Origin: Thiorhodovibrio sp.
GTDB lineage: Bacteria; Pseudomonadota; Gammaproteobacteria; Chromatiales; Chromatiaceae
DNA: 28,254 nt
Direction of reading: 5' to 3'
Assembly: GCA_007128075.1 (NCBI GenBank)
Contig: SKYD01000139.1
Location: 1 to 28,254 of the forward strand
Part shown: positions 8,312-17,022 of the stretch, piece by piece
How positions within the stretch are numbered: position 1 is the first letter of the stretch
How the letters are laid out: each line of letters begins with the position of its first letter
Translations under genes and position numbers: made by a program
The notes under the pieces: model-generated
The model's database searches: none
Told to the model about the DNA's origin: nothing
Seen by the model: only the letters and a program-made list of their open reading frames with translations

Positions 8312-9496
8312 ATGGAGTGGTTATTTTTATTGTTGCCAGTGGCGGCGGCCTCGGGCTGGTGGATGGCGATGCGCAGCCAGAAGCGGCATCACCCAATGCA
8401 GCCCCCGCCCAAGGCACCGACTTTTTTCTGTGGTCTGAATTATTTGCTGAATGAACAGCCAGATAAAGCCATTGATGTCTTTTTACAGTTGGCACAGGTC
8501 GATCATGAGACTATCGAGACCCATTTAGCACTCGGTGCGCTGTTTCGTCGCCGTGGCGAGGTTGAGCGGGCGATTCGGATTCATCAAGACCTCAGTGCCC
8601 GTTCTGAGCTGACGGCTGACCAGCGCGGCGTGGCTATCTATGAGCTTGGGCGCGATTATCTGGCGGCAGGCTTGTTTGATCGTGCCGAGCATCTGTTTCA
8701 AGAATTAGCCGGCGGTCAGGTGCTGCGCCAAGCTGCATTGCGTGGATTGATTGATATCTATCAGCAGGAAAAAGATTGGGCGCGCTGCTTGAGTACCGCG
8801 CTGCAATTGCAGTCGCTCGATTGCACCTCGATTCACAGCGAAATCGCGCAATTTCATTGTGAGCTGGCGCAGGCCGCGCTCAATCGCGGGACGCTTGAAT
8901 CCGCTCGCCAACATCTTGCCGCTGCCCAGCAGGCTGATCCTGACTGTATGCGCGCACTGCTGTTGCAGGCACAGATGGCGTTTGCTGATGGCGATGCCCA
9001 GGCGGCATTGCAGCATTATCATCAGGTCGCTGCCCGCAGCCCGCGCTATGTGCCCGCGATCCTCCCCGGGCTGTTGAGTTGTTACCGTCGCTTAGGTTAT
9101 GCCACCGTTGCCAGTGAGCTTGAGCGGCTGTTTCGCGCTCAGCCGAGTCCGCCGCTGATGCTAGAATTATCCACCGCACTGGAGCGTGAACAAGGCAGCA
9201 GCGCGGCGCGTGAATTTTTAACAGCCTATTTGGCGGAGCGGGCCGATCTCAGTGGTGTGGAACGCTTGCTTGCCCTGCGCCAGCCCGATACCCAATCAAG
9301 CGACGCGGTGGTGCTCGGCGTGGTGCGCTATTTACTCGCCTTACAGCCCGTCTACCAATGCGATCAATGCGGTTTTGAGGCGCAGGATCTGCATTGGCAA
9401 TGTCCGAGCTGCAAATCCTGGGGCAGTCTCAAAGCCGTCGAGCCGCTGCGCCGCGATGAGATGGGGACACGCTCGAAACAGCATTATATTGTTTAA
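8312..9496 (+). CDS. lapB: LapB, LPS assembly protein with TPR repeats and C-terminal rubredoxin-like zinc domain
   Basis: The 394-residue protein, close to the 389 of E. coli LapB (YciM), starts MEWLFLLLPVAAASGWW. This is a short inner-membrane anchor with nearly the same pattern as the E. coli protein. The cytoplasmic body is a run of TPR-like helical repeats (about residues 40-330). It ends in a rubredoxin-type metal knuckle with C350-x2-C353 and C364-x2-C367. LapB is known to regulate LPS synthesis by promoting FtsH degradation of LpxC. pyrF follows 12 bases after its stop, the same order as in enterobacteria. No lapA-like gene precedes it here; the upstream neighbour is an unrelated divergent gene. 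Confidence 0.92.
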   Translation: MEWLFLLLPVAAASGWWMAMRSQKRHHPMQPPPKAPTFFCGLNYLLNEQPDKAIDVFLQLAQVDHETIETHLALGALFRRRGEVERAIRIHQDLSARSELTADQRGVAIYELGRDYLAAGLFDRAEHLFQELAGGQVLRQAALRGLIDIYQQEKDWARCLSTALQLQSLDCTSIHSEIAQFHCELAQAALNRGTLESARQHLAAAQQADPDCMRALLLQAQMAFADGDAQAALQHYHQVAARSPRYVPAILPGLLSCYRRLGYATVASELERLFRAQPSPPLMLELSTALEREQGSSAAREFLTAYLAERADLSGVERLLALRQPDTQSSDAVVLGVVRYLLALQPVYQCDQCGFEAQDLHWQCPSCKSWGSLKAVEPLRRDEMGTRSKQHYIV

Positions 9497-9508
9497 CATT
9501 TTGATTGT

Positions 9509-10213
9509 ATGAATACCCCGATTATTGTCGCCCTCGATTGTCCCTCGACCACTGCCGCCTGGCAGTTGCTTGATCAGCTCGATCCCGCCCGCTGTCGGGT
9601 TAAAATTGGCAAGGAATTATTCACCCGCGCTGGGCCGACACTGGTTGAGGCGGTGGTCAAGCGCGGCTTTGCGGTGTTTCTTGATCTAAAATTTCACGAC
9701 ATCCCCAATACCGTTGCCGGAGCCTGTGCCGCTGCGGCTGATTTGGGGGTGTGGATGCTCAATGTTCATGCTGCGGGCGGTTTGCGCATGATGCAAGCGG
9801 CTGCCGAGCGGCTGGCGCAGTTGCAGCAGCCACCGCTGCTGATCGCAGTGACTGTGCTCACCAGCCTCAGCGGTGAGGATTTGGCACAGATTGGCTGCCC
9901 GGGCACAGCAGCGGAGCGGGTGGTGCAGTTGGCACAGTTAAGCCAACAGGCGGGGCTCGATGGCGTGGTCTGTTCAGCACAGGAAGCCGCCGTTTTGCGC
10001 GCCACCCTCAACCCCAGCGCTAAACTGGTGACTCCGGGTATCCGTCCATTGCAGACCGCAGACGATCAACAGCGGGTGGCAACGCCAGCCGCTGCTCTGC
10101 AAGCCGGTGCAGATTATCTGGTCATTGGGCGACCGATCACTGCTGCTTCAGATCCGCTCGCTGCTTTAGCGGCGATTGAGACCGACATTCACAGCATGAT
10201 CACAGATTCTTGA
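9509..10213 (+). CDS. pyrF: Orotidine-5'-phosphate decarboxylase
   Basis: This 234-residue protein converts OMP to UMP, the last step of de novo pyrimidine synthesis, in the cytoplasm. It begins IIVALDCPS, with the substrate-binding Asp in the first strand. The catalytic signature DLKFHDIPNT has D59, K61 and D64, the charged Asp-Lys-Asp network of the family. Late in the chain come VTPGIRP and DYLVIGRPIT, the phosphate-binding loops. Length and order of motifs are normal for the bacterial PyrF group I. It lies 12 bases after lapB and 21 bases before galU on the same strand, so the three are probably co-transcribed. No clear ribosome-binding site precedes the ATG. Confidence 0.97.
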   Translation: MNTPIIVALDCPSTTAAWQLLDQLDPARCRVKIGKELFTRAGPTLVEAVVKRGFAVFLDLKFHDIPNTVAGACAAAADLGVWMLNVHAAGGLRMMQAAAERLAQLQQPPLLIAVTVLTSLSGEDLAQIGCPGTAAERVVQLAQLSQQAGLDGVVCSAQEAAVLRATLNPSAKLVTPGIRPLQTADDQQRVATPAAALQAGADYLVIGRPITAASDPLAALAAIETDIHSMITDS

Positions 10214-10216
10214 TTC

Positions 10217-10224
10217 AAAAGGAG
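10217..10224 (+). promoter_or_regulatory. Strong ribosome-binding site for galU
   Basis: AAAAGGAG at 10217-10224 precedes the ATG at 10235 by 10 bases, in the 21-base gap after the pyrF stop. It is the clearest Shine-Dalgarno sequence in the window. Confidence 0.75.
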
Positions 10225-10234
10225 AACCAACACG

Positions 10235-11116
10235 ATGGCAACCATTGGCAAAGCAGTGTTTCCTGTTGCAGGACTGGGGACGCGATTTTTACCCGCGACC
10301 AAGGCCAGCCCCAAGGAGATGCTGCCGATTGTGGACAAACCGCTGATTCAATACGCCGCCGACGAGGCCGAGGCAGCGGGCGCACGACAACTGGTGTTTA
10401 TCACGGGGCGCAGCAAACGCTCGATTGAGGATCATTTCGACAAAGCCTATGAGTTGGAAGCCGAGCTCAAGCAGGCCGGCAAGACTGAGTTGCTTGAAAT
10501 TATTCAAAGCGTGCTGCCAGATTGGGTCAGTTGCATCTATCTGCGCCAAGCCGAGGCACTGGGGCTGGGTCATGCGGTGCTTTGTGCTAAACCAGCGGTG
10601 GGCAATGAGCCATTTGCGGTGTTGCTCGCCGATGATTTGATCCAAAATCCCGACGGTCCAGGCGTGGTTGAGCAGATGGCAGAGGTGTATGCCCGCACCG
10701 GGGCGAGTGTGCTCAGTGTCGAAGAAGTGCCACCGAATGAAACCCATAAATATGGCATTGTCGAGACCGAGCGCCACAGCGATGGCACCCTGCGCGTGAC
10801 CTCGATTGTCGAAAAACCCGACCCGTCGGTCGCCCCCTCAAATCTTGCCGTGGTCGGGCGCTATCTGCTCACCCCAAGAATTTTTACTGAGCTAGAGCAA
10901 ACCCAACCCGGCGCTGGCGGCGAGATTCAGCTCACCGATGCCATTGCCCAGTTGCTCAACTCAGAGCCGGTGGTTGCCTATCCCTTTGTTGGCAAACGCT
11001 ATGATTGTGGCAGCAAACAGGGCTATCTGGAGGCAACGGTGGAGCTGGCGATAGCACATCCCGAACTCGGTGATGAATTTACTGCGTATCTGAAGCGGCT
11101 GATGGCTGACGCTTAA
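10235..11116 (+). CDS. galU: UTP-glucose-1-phosphate uridylyltransferase
   Basis: GalU makes UDP-glucose from UTP and glucose-1-phosphate, feeding LPS core, capsule and glycolipid synthesis. The 293-residue chain opens with the nucleotidyltransferase signature AGLGTRFLPATKASPKEMLP, followed by VDKPLIQYAADEA. It then has LGLGHAVLCA, the metal-binding LLADDLI segment, EKPDPSVAPSNLAVVGRYLL and YDCGSKQGYLEA, all in the order expected for GalU. Its stop shares a TTAA with the stop of the convergent ATPase gene. UDP-glucose could supply the glycosyltransferases in this window, though none of them can be assigned a donor from sequence alone. Confidence 0.96.
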   Translation: MATIGKAVFPVAGLGTRFLPATKASPKEMLPIVDKPLIQYAADEAEAAGARQLVFITGRSKRSIEDHFDKAYELEAELKQAGKTELLEIIQSVLPDWVSCIYLRQAEALGLGHAVLCAKPAVGNEPFAVLLADDLIQNPDGPGVVEQMAEVYARTGASVLSVEEVPPNETHKYGIVETERHSDGTLRVTSIVEKPDPSVAPSNLAVVGRYLLTPRIFTELEQTQPGAGGEIQLTDAIAQLLNSEPVVAYPFVGKRYDCGSKQGYLEATVELAIAHPELGDEFTAYLKRLMADA

Positions 11117-12888
11117 ATCTCTAAGCGGATATCGAACACCTCGCTGATCGCCGCCCGCCCTTCTATTGCTACCTGGATGGCGGTCTGCGTCAGCGGCACC
11201 ATGCCAGTGTTTTCGACAGCAATCGTTTTAATGGCGCGATCCTCTACACCTTTGGTGATCATCTGGGCAATGTCCGGGCGATTGAGCAAAACCTCGTTGA
11301 CCGCGATGCGCCCACTGACTCCAGTGTTGTTGCATCGTGGACAGCCGCGACTGCGGAAAAATGGCTGCTCAGGATCGAGATTCAACGCAATCCTCACTGC
11401 CTCATCAACGGTCTCTGGCTCCAGACAGTGCGGGCAATTCAGCCGCAACAGCCGTTGTGCCACGACCCCGATCAGACTTGAACTGAGCAGATAGGGCGCA
11501 ATGCCCATATCAATCAGCCGCGTTATCGCTGCACTGGCATCATTGGTGTGCAGGGTGGAGAGCACCAGATGACCAGTGAGCGCGGCACGCAATGCAATCT
11601 CAGCGGTTTCGGAATCACGAATCTCACCGACCATGATGATGTCAGGGTCATGGCGCAGGATTTGCCGGAGTGCCTGGGCAAAGGTATAGCCAGTGCGGTG
11701 CGAGACCTGAATCTGCTCAAACCCGTCAATCTGATATTCCACCGGATCTTCAACGGTGATGATGTGCGGATCGCCTTTGCGCAGCTCGTTGAGGATGGCA
11801 TAGAGCGTGGTTGATTTTCCTGAGCCGGTCGGACCAGTCACCAAAAAAATGCCATGTGGATGACTGATCGCCTCGCGCACCCGCGCCAAATTCTCTGGCG
11901 ACAAGCCAAGTTGGTCGATGGGCTTCACCCCCGCCGCCTGATCCAGCAGCCGCAGCACGATGCTTTCGCCACGCACCGTGGGAATCACCGAGATGCGCAG
12001 ATCCAGAACATGCCCACCACGACGAACCCGCGCCCGCCCATCTTGAGGACGGCGGCGCTCGGCAATGTCCATCCGCCCCAGAATCTTGAACCGATTAACC
12101 ACTGCCGGCAACAATGAGATCGGCATTGAGCGATGATGCACCATTTTGCCATTTTGGCGAAAATAGACATCAAAGGTTTTGCGACTCGGGCGGATATTGA
12201 TGTCCGATGTGTTGCTCGTCACCGCATCAATCAACAATGCCTCGACCAAGCGCACAATTGGGGCGCTATTGGCGCCTAACTCACTGGGTTGATCGCTGTT
12301 TAAGGCACTGAGTTCAACCTCATCATCAGCGATTCCAGCAAGAATAGCACTGCGTCCTTGTTGGTTTAATCCCTCAAGTGCCTGGTTTTCGCTAATTTTT
12401 TCAGACTGACCGCGCAGTTTGCCGTCAATCTCGGCGGATTCTGCCAGCAGTGGGATGATCTCAGTATCGGTATGAAAGCGGATTAGATCCAGCTTTTTAT
12501 GATCAATTGGGTTGTCAGTGGCGACAACAAGCTGATCGCCAACTTTCGCCAGTGGCAAGACGCGATGCTGGATCGCCACCGATGGCTCAATCAATCCCAT
12601 GATCTCGCGATCAGGCTGGAACTCAGCAAGCTTCACGAATGGAATATCAAATTGATTGCATAGCGACAGAATCACGGTAAATTCATTGATTAAGCCGCGT
12701 TCGATTAAAATATTGCCCAGCCGCTTGTCAGGAAATTGCGTCTGCTGTTCGAGTGCCTGCTCTAAATCATGCCGCGAAATAAACCCCTGCTCAAGCAGGA
12801 AACTCCCAATATTCGGATAATGGTCATCTGGCGATTTGCGCATCACTGCTCGCACATCATCAAGAGTACGCAGCGTCGTTGGATTCAT
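11113..12888 (-). CDS. PilB/GspE-family assembly ATPase (type IV pilus or type II secretion)
   Basis: The 591-residue hexameric ATPase powers polymerisation of pilins or pseudopilins at the cytoplasmic face of the inner membrane. Residues 20-160 form the N-terminal MshEN/T2SSE_N domain (IGSFLLEQGFI; RLGNILIERGLI). The Walker A loop GPTGSGKST begins at 352. An Asp-box/Walker B region (IMVGEIRDSETAEIALRAAL) and a His box (STLHTNDA) follow. A zinc finger of C485-x2-C488 and C516-x2-C519 is as in GspE and PilB. By eye I cannot separate PilB, MshE and GspE, so no symbol is given. No PilC/GspF, pilin or prepilin peptidase gene lies nearby; it follows glycosyltransferase genes, 60 bases after one, on the same strand. 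Confidence 0.88.
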   Translation of the reverse strand: MNPTTLRTLDDVRAVMRKSPDDHYPNIGSFLLEQGFISRHDLEQALEQQTQFPDKRLGNILIERGLINEFTVILSLCNQFDIPFVKLAEFQPDREIMGLIEPSVAIQHRVLPLAKVGDQLVVATDNPIDHKKLDLIRFHTDTEIIPLLAESAEIDGKLRGQSEKISENQALEGLNQQGRSAILAGIADDEVELSALNSDQPSELGANSAPIVRLVEALLIDAVTSNTSDINIRPSRKTFDVYFRQNGKMVHHRSMPISLLPAVVNRFKILGRMDIAERRRPQDGRARVRRGGHVLDLRISVIPTVRGESIVLRLLDQAAGVKPIDQLGLSPENLARVREAISHPHGIFLVTGPTGSGKSTTLYAILNELRKGDPHIITVEDPVEYQIDGFEQIQVSHRTGYTFAQALRQILRHDPDIIMVGEIRDSETAEIALRAALTGHLVLSTLHTNDASAAITRLIDMGIAPYLLSSSLIGVVAQRLLRLNCPHCLEPETVDEAVRIALNLDPEQPFFRSRGCPRCNNTGVSGRIAVNEVLLNRPDIAQMITKGVEDRAIKTIAVENTGMVPLTQTAIQVAIEGRAAISEVFDIRLEI

Positions 12889-12948
12889 TGTCCCGTCATT
12901 CCGTGTTTAAAAGTGTTTGTTGATTTAAATAATCAGATTAGCGAAAAA

Positions 12949-14547
12949 TCATTGCGCTTGAAAATGAGATTTTGGGGATGCGACAAAGTTCACCAATACA
13001 ACGCCACCGCGTTGATAAATAAGCTGTAATTGCTCACCTGGGTGCTCTTGCTGCAAGCGTTGCAGTTTATCGATGCGTAGAAATACCAAATCACCTGAGC
13101 GCGGGGGGCGATCTGGGGTGATCGCCTGACGATAGAGGCTAAAACTTGGCATGCTGGTGCGGTAGACCACTGTCGGTAAATCAAGGGTTTGAGCGATCAA
13201 TGCCGCCTCCTTGACCGGTGCTTGAATGACCTCCAAAACCCGAGGCACCAGCACCCCGGACACCACAGCCAGTTGCACCATGCCGACCACAATCAGTCGC
13301 TGCCACAGTGCGCCGCGTTGAAGCTGCCACAGCCCGATAATCGCCATCAATGCGACTACCAGCGCCAGCCGATAGCTGCCATCGATCACCACCCGCCCGT
13401 CATGCAACAGAGCTTGCGTATACAAATCAGTGACAAACCATTGTGCCAGCCACAGCCATTCCGGCAGCAATAGCAACAGCAGCAGCAACAGCAGCGGTGG
13501 GATGAAGGCCAGTGTCTGATGACGCAACCGCTCGCGCTCCCGCGCCATCAGTAAAAATATCGGTGTTAATCCGTACACCATATAATGCGGCAGCTTGGTG
13601 CTCGAAAAAGAGAAAAAGATCAACACCACTCCAAACCACAGCAACAGAAAGCGATCCAGTGGATTCTCCCATAGGCTTGGGATGTCTGGCACCAGCCGCA
13701 GCAGCCAGCCCGAAAACGGCAACAGCAGCAGCGGCAATAGCAGCAGATAGTAGCCAGCAAAGCCGCGGTGACCGTGAATCACTCCGCCAAAGCGTCCGAG
13801 ATTGTGGGTGAGAAAAAAGCTGGCAAAAAAGCCGAGACCATTGTCGATCAAAATCGCCAGATACCAGGGCGCGGCGATCAGTAGCAACACCAGCCAGCCG
13901 CGAGGTGCCCACACCGCTCGCCACCACAGCCGCAGCTCATAACGCGACAAACAATAGAGCAAACTGATGAGCAATGGCAGCACAATCGCCACCGGACCTT
14001 TGGTGAGAAAGCCTAGCCCCATCCACGCATAGATCGACAACAGCAGCCTTGATCGCGCTGTGGGCGGTGCCTCAATGTAGCGATAAATGTCAAACAGGGT
14101 CAGCGCGATGAATAAATTCAGCAGCGCATCAGCGACGGCCGCCTTGCCGATCAGCCCGATGATTAAACTCAGCGTCATCATTAGACTGGCAACTGTGGCT
14201 GTTGCCGCGCTGTCGTGTTGGCGAGCAAACCGCCACAGCGCCAGCACCCACAGTGCCGCAGCCAATGCCGACGGCAAGCGCAGTGCAAATTCGCTTAACC
14301 CGAATATGCTCACGCTGATCGCCTGCGCCCAATAAATCAGCACCGGTTTGTCATAACGCGGTTTGCCGTCCTTAAATGGGGTGATGTAATTGCCGCTGGC
14401 CAGCATCTCGCGGGTTGCCTCAGTGAACGCCCCCTCGTCGAGGTCATACAACGGCGGGGTGCCCAACTGCCAAAAAAACGCCAGCCACACCACCGCAACC
14501 AGCAGCCAGGGCGAGATCAGCCACGGGGATGAGCGATTAGTCAACAT
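12949..14547 (-). CDS. ArnT/GT39-like integral membrane glycosyltransferase
   Basis: The 532-residue protein has an N-terminal hydrophobic helix and roughly ten more membrane segments. Its first periplasmic loop is LYDLDEGAFTEATREML, with D37-E38. This is the acidic pair used by GT-C enzymes (ArnT, PMT, YfhO-like) that take sugars from polyprenyl-phosphate carriers. The phrase PRYDKPVLIYWAQA is also typical of ArnT relatives. The ATG at 14547 is chosen over a start at 14616 because it gives an 11-base overlap with the GT2 gene and places the helix at the N-terminus. A run of ten leucines, built from CTG/TTG repeats near 13460-13500, is a low-complexity stretch inside a helix. With the upstream GT2 it probably forms a two-step transfer module; acceptor and sugar are unknown. 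Confidence 0.82.
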   Translation of the reverse strand: MLTNRSSPWLISPWLLVAVVWLAFFWQLGTPPLYDLDEGAFTEATREMLASGNYITPFKDGKPRYDKPVLIYWAQAISVSIFGLSEFALRLPSALAAALWVLALWRFARQHDSAATATVASLMMTLSLIIGLIGKAAVADALLNLFIALTLFDIYRYIEAPPTARSRLLLSIYAWMGLGFLTKGPVAIVLPLLISLLYCLSRYELRLWWRAVWAPRGWLVLLLIAAPWYLAILIDNGLGFFASFFLTHNLGRFGGVIHGHRGFAGYYLLLLPLLLLPFSGWLLRLVPDIPSLWENPLDRFLLLWFGVVLIFFSFSSTKLPHYMVYGLTPIFLLMARERERLRHQTLAFIPPLLLLLLLLLLPEWLWLAQWFVTDLYTQALLHDGRVVIDGSYRLALVVALMAIIGLWQLQRGALWQRLIVVGMVQLAVVSGVLVPRVLEVIQAPVKEAALIAQTLDLPTVVYRTSMPSFSLYRQAITPDRPPRSGDLVFLRIDKLQRLQQEHPGEQLQLIYQRGGVVLVNFVASPKSHFQAQ

Positions 14548-15535
14548 TGGGCTGTTTCCAATCAACGGGCGTGGATTGCCAAGCAATACGATGCGGGGTG
14601 CGTTGGGTAGAGGCAAAAAAGGTGCGCATTAATAGCTCGGCCAAGACCCCTGTGGTTAAGAGCTGCACTGAGGTCACCAACAGCAAAATTGCCACCAATA
14701 ACAGCGGGCGGTGACCAATTGATGTGCCAAGGATGAATTTCACCACCAGTAGATGCGCCATCATTGCACTGCCTAGTCCACCAAATAGCAGACCAATCGC
14801 CCCAAAAAAATGTCCAGGACGGGCACCAAAACGCAGAAAAAAGAACGCCACCAAAAGGTCCAAAATCACGCGAAAAGTGCGCGATAATCCATATTTTGAA
14901 GCACCAAAGCAGCGCGCCCGATGATTGACAATCGTCTCGCCAATGCGATGAGGCGAGGTCACTCCTGCCACCCACACTGGAATCAGGCGGTGCATCTCGC
15001 CATAGAGCCGCACCTGCTGAATCACCTCGGTGCGATAGACTTTTAGCGAGCAGCCATAATCGTGCAACGACACCCCAGTGACCCAGGCAATCAGCCGATT
15101 GGCAATCCGCGAGGGAATCTGGCGTGCCAATAACGCATCCTGACGGTGCCGCCGCCAGCCTTGCAGCAGATCAAGATCGCGCGCCAACAGCTCCGCCACC
15201 AGACGCGGAATATCGGCAGGATCGTTTTGCAAATCGCCATCGAGCGACACCGTGAGCGCGCCTCGTGCGGCATCAAATCCCGCCTGCATGGCGGCAGTTT
15301 GGCCAAAATTGCGCCGCAACTGGATAATCCGCACATGCGCACCATAGTGCGCCGCGGCCTGCTTGAGCTTAGTCAGCGTTGCATCGCCGCTGCCGTCATC
15401 AACGACAATCAGCTCCCAGGGCGCATCATAATCCGCTAGCCCCTGATGCACCTGCTCAATTAGCAACGCCACATTATCCGCCTCTTCAAACAGCGGGATC
15501 ACAATCGACAGTGAACGCGGATGAATCGGCAACAT
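14537..15535 (-). CDS. GT2 polyprenyl-phosphate glycosyltransferase (ArnC/GtrB/DPM1-like)
   Basis: The 332-residue enzyme has a GT-A domain. It shows SIVIPLFEEADN at 10-21, VVDDGSGDATL from 44, FGQTAAMQAGFDAARG at 77-92 and the metal-binding SLDGDLQNDPADIP from 97. Two hydrophobic hairpins at about 230-310 form a C-terminal membrane anchor. Members of this family load a sugar from a nucleotide donor onto undecaprenyl or dolichyl phosphate at the cytoplasmic side. The ATG at 15535 lies two bases after the nnr stop; a GTG at 15547 would overlap nnr. The following GT39-like gene overlaps by 11 bases, so the two are coupled. GtrB-, ArnC- and DPM1-type roles cannot be told apart from sequence alone. 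Confidence 0.85.
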   Translation of the reverse strand: MLPIHPRSLSIVIPLFEEADNVALLIEQVHQGLADYDAPWELIVVDDGSGDATLTKLKQAAAHYGAHVRIIQLRRNFGQTAAMQAGFDAARGALTVSLDGDLQNDPADIPRLVAELLARDLDLLQGWRRHRQDALLARQIPSRIANRLIAWVTGVSLHDYGCSLKVYRTEVIQQVRLYGEMHRLIPVWVAGVTSPHRIGETIVNHRARCFGASKYGLSRTFRVILDLLVAFFFLRFGARPGHFFGAIGLLFGGLGSAMMAHLLVVKFILGTSIGHRPLLLVAILLLVTSVQLLTTGVLAELLMRTFFASTQRTPHRIAWQSTPVDWKQPNVD

Positions 15536-15537
15536 TG

Positions 15538-17022
15538 TTAAATCCACTGTTGTCGCAGTGCATCAATCACATCGGATGCCAACAGTCCGCGTTCGCCCGT
15601 TTGGGCAGCACTGTCGGCAGCAGCGGCATGTAAACACACACCAGCGCGGGCGGCCTGTTCGCAGGATAGCCCCTGTGCCAACAGGGCGCTGATGATGCCA
15701 GTGAGGGCATCGCCCATGCCAGCACTGGCCATGCCAGGATTGCCAGCACTACATAGTGCCACCGGGCGGCGAGGGCCAGCGTGGATCAGCGTCCCCGCAC
15801 CTTTGAGCACCACTACCCCGCCATATTGACTCTGCAAGGCACAGACCGCAGCAAAGCGATCCTGTTCAATGTCTGCCACTGAGCAGCCCAACAGCCGCGC
15901 CGCCTCGCCAGGATGTGGGGTGAGTATCCAGTGGTCACGGTTGAGCGGCTGGCGCGCCAGCCAGTTGAGAGCATCGGCATCCACCACCAACGGTCCTTGC
16001 CAGTCCTGCACCTGTTGCCACGACATCTGCCCCCAATCGTCCTGCCCCAGCCCTGGACCGATAGCAACAACATTGACTCGCTGCAATGACTGTTTTAGCT
16101 CGGTGGTCTGCACCATCAGCTCCGGGCAGCTCAGATTCAGCCAAGCGGCGTGTTGAGAATGCGTAAACAAGGTGACGCGCCCTGCGCCAGTACGCAATGC
16201 CGCCTCACCACAGAGGCGCAACGCCCCGCTCATCCCCGGTGCACCGCCGATGGCGAGCACATGACCGCAATCGCCCTTGTGAGTTGAGCGGCGCCGTGGT
16301 GGAATCTGATTTTTTTCGCGTGCCCAATCAATCCTGCTGGCGGCTGGCACCTGAGTGGCATAGACTCGCGCTGGCACATCAAGCGAATCAAACATCACCG
16401 CGCCACAGCAATCTGGCCCTTGGGCAGTGAACAGCCCGGGTTTAAGTCCGATAAAGGTCAGCGTGAGCTCAGCGACAATCGCCGTGCCCAGTATTCGGCC
16501 GCTATCGGCATTCAATCCCGAAGGCACATCGACTGCAAGCACTGGCGCCTGATGGGCATTGGCGGCTGCAATCGCCTGGGCCCACTGTCCTTGCGGCGGG
16601 CGCGTCAATCCAGTGCCGAACAGAGCATCGACAATCAGCTCGGCATCGTTGGGGAGAGCCAGCAGCGGCTCGACCATGCCACCGCTGGCGACATAATCAG
16701 CCGCCGCTTGCGCTGCCGCGCCGCGCAAAGCACTGTGGTCTCCTAAGCTGAAAAGACGCGGTTTCAATCCAGCCAGGTGCAGTAACCGCGCCAGCACATA
16801 GCCATCACCGCCGTTGTTGCCAGTGCCAGCAAGGATCGCAACGCGCTCGACTCGGGGCCAGCGGTCGCGCACACACTTAAAAAGTGCCGCGCCAGCGCGC
16901 TCCATCAGTGTTTGTTGAGCAATACCAAACTGCTCAATGGCGCAGCGATCCAGGGCGCGCACCTGTTGGGTTTGGTAGAGCGCGTAAGGGAGCGCGTGCG
17001 TTGTAGGGAGGATGCGGTGCAT
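15538..17022 (-). CDS. nnr: Bifunctional NAD(P)H-hydrate epimerase/dehydratase
   Basis: This repair enzyme restores NAD(P)H damaged by hydration. The N-terminal YjeF_N epimerase domain (1-210) shows MERAGAALF at 40-48 and GTGNNGGDGYVLARL from 66. The C-terminal ADP-dependent dehydratase domain (about 230-494) shows HKGDCGHVLAIGGAPGMSGA, GPGLGQDDW, VVDADALNWL, LTPHPGEAARLLG and the catalytic GNPGMASAGMGDALTG near 435. The 494 residues from ATG 17022 are close to the usual length. A longer frame reaching to 17145 is rejected because the added 41 residues show no family resemblance. The usual tsaE neighbour is absent; two glycosyltransferase genes follow with almost no gap. Confidence 0.95.
   Translation of the reverse strand: MHRILPTTHALPYALYQTQQVRALDRCAIEQFGIAQQTLMERAGAALFKCVRDRWPRVERVAILAGTGNNGGDGYVLARLLHLAGLKPRLFSLGDHSALRGAAAQAAADYVASGGMVEPLLALPNDAELIVDALFGTGLTRPPQGQWAQAIAAANAHQAPVLAVDVPSGLNADSGRILGTAIVAELTLTFIGLKPGLFTAQGPDCCGAVMFDSLDVPARVYATQVPAASRIDWAREKNQIPPRRRSTHKGDCGHVLAIGGAPGMSGALRLCGEAALRTGAGRVTLFTHSQHAAWLNLSCPELMVQTTELKQSLQRVNVVAIGPGLGQDDWGQMSWQQVQDWQGPLVVDADALNWLARQPLNRDHWILTPHPGEAARLLGCSVADIEQDRFAAVCALQSQYGGVVVLKGAGTLIHAGPRRPVALCSAGNPGMASAGMGDALTGIISALLAQGLSCEQAARAGVCLHAAAADSAAQTGERGLLASDVIDALRQQWI

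Noticed and set aside
13460..13500. CAG/CAA trinucleotide run as a possible contingency repeat.
   Set aside because: It encodes a leucine-rich membrane helix with mixed codons, is imperfect, and would change length by whole codons.
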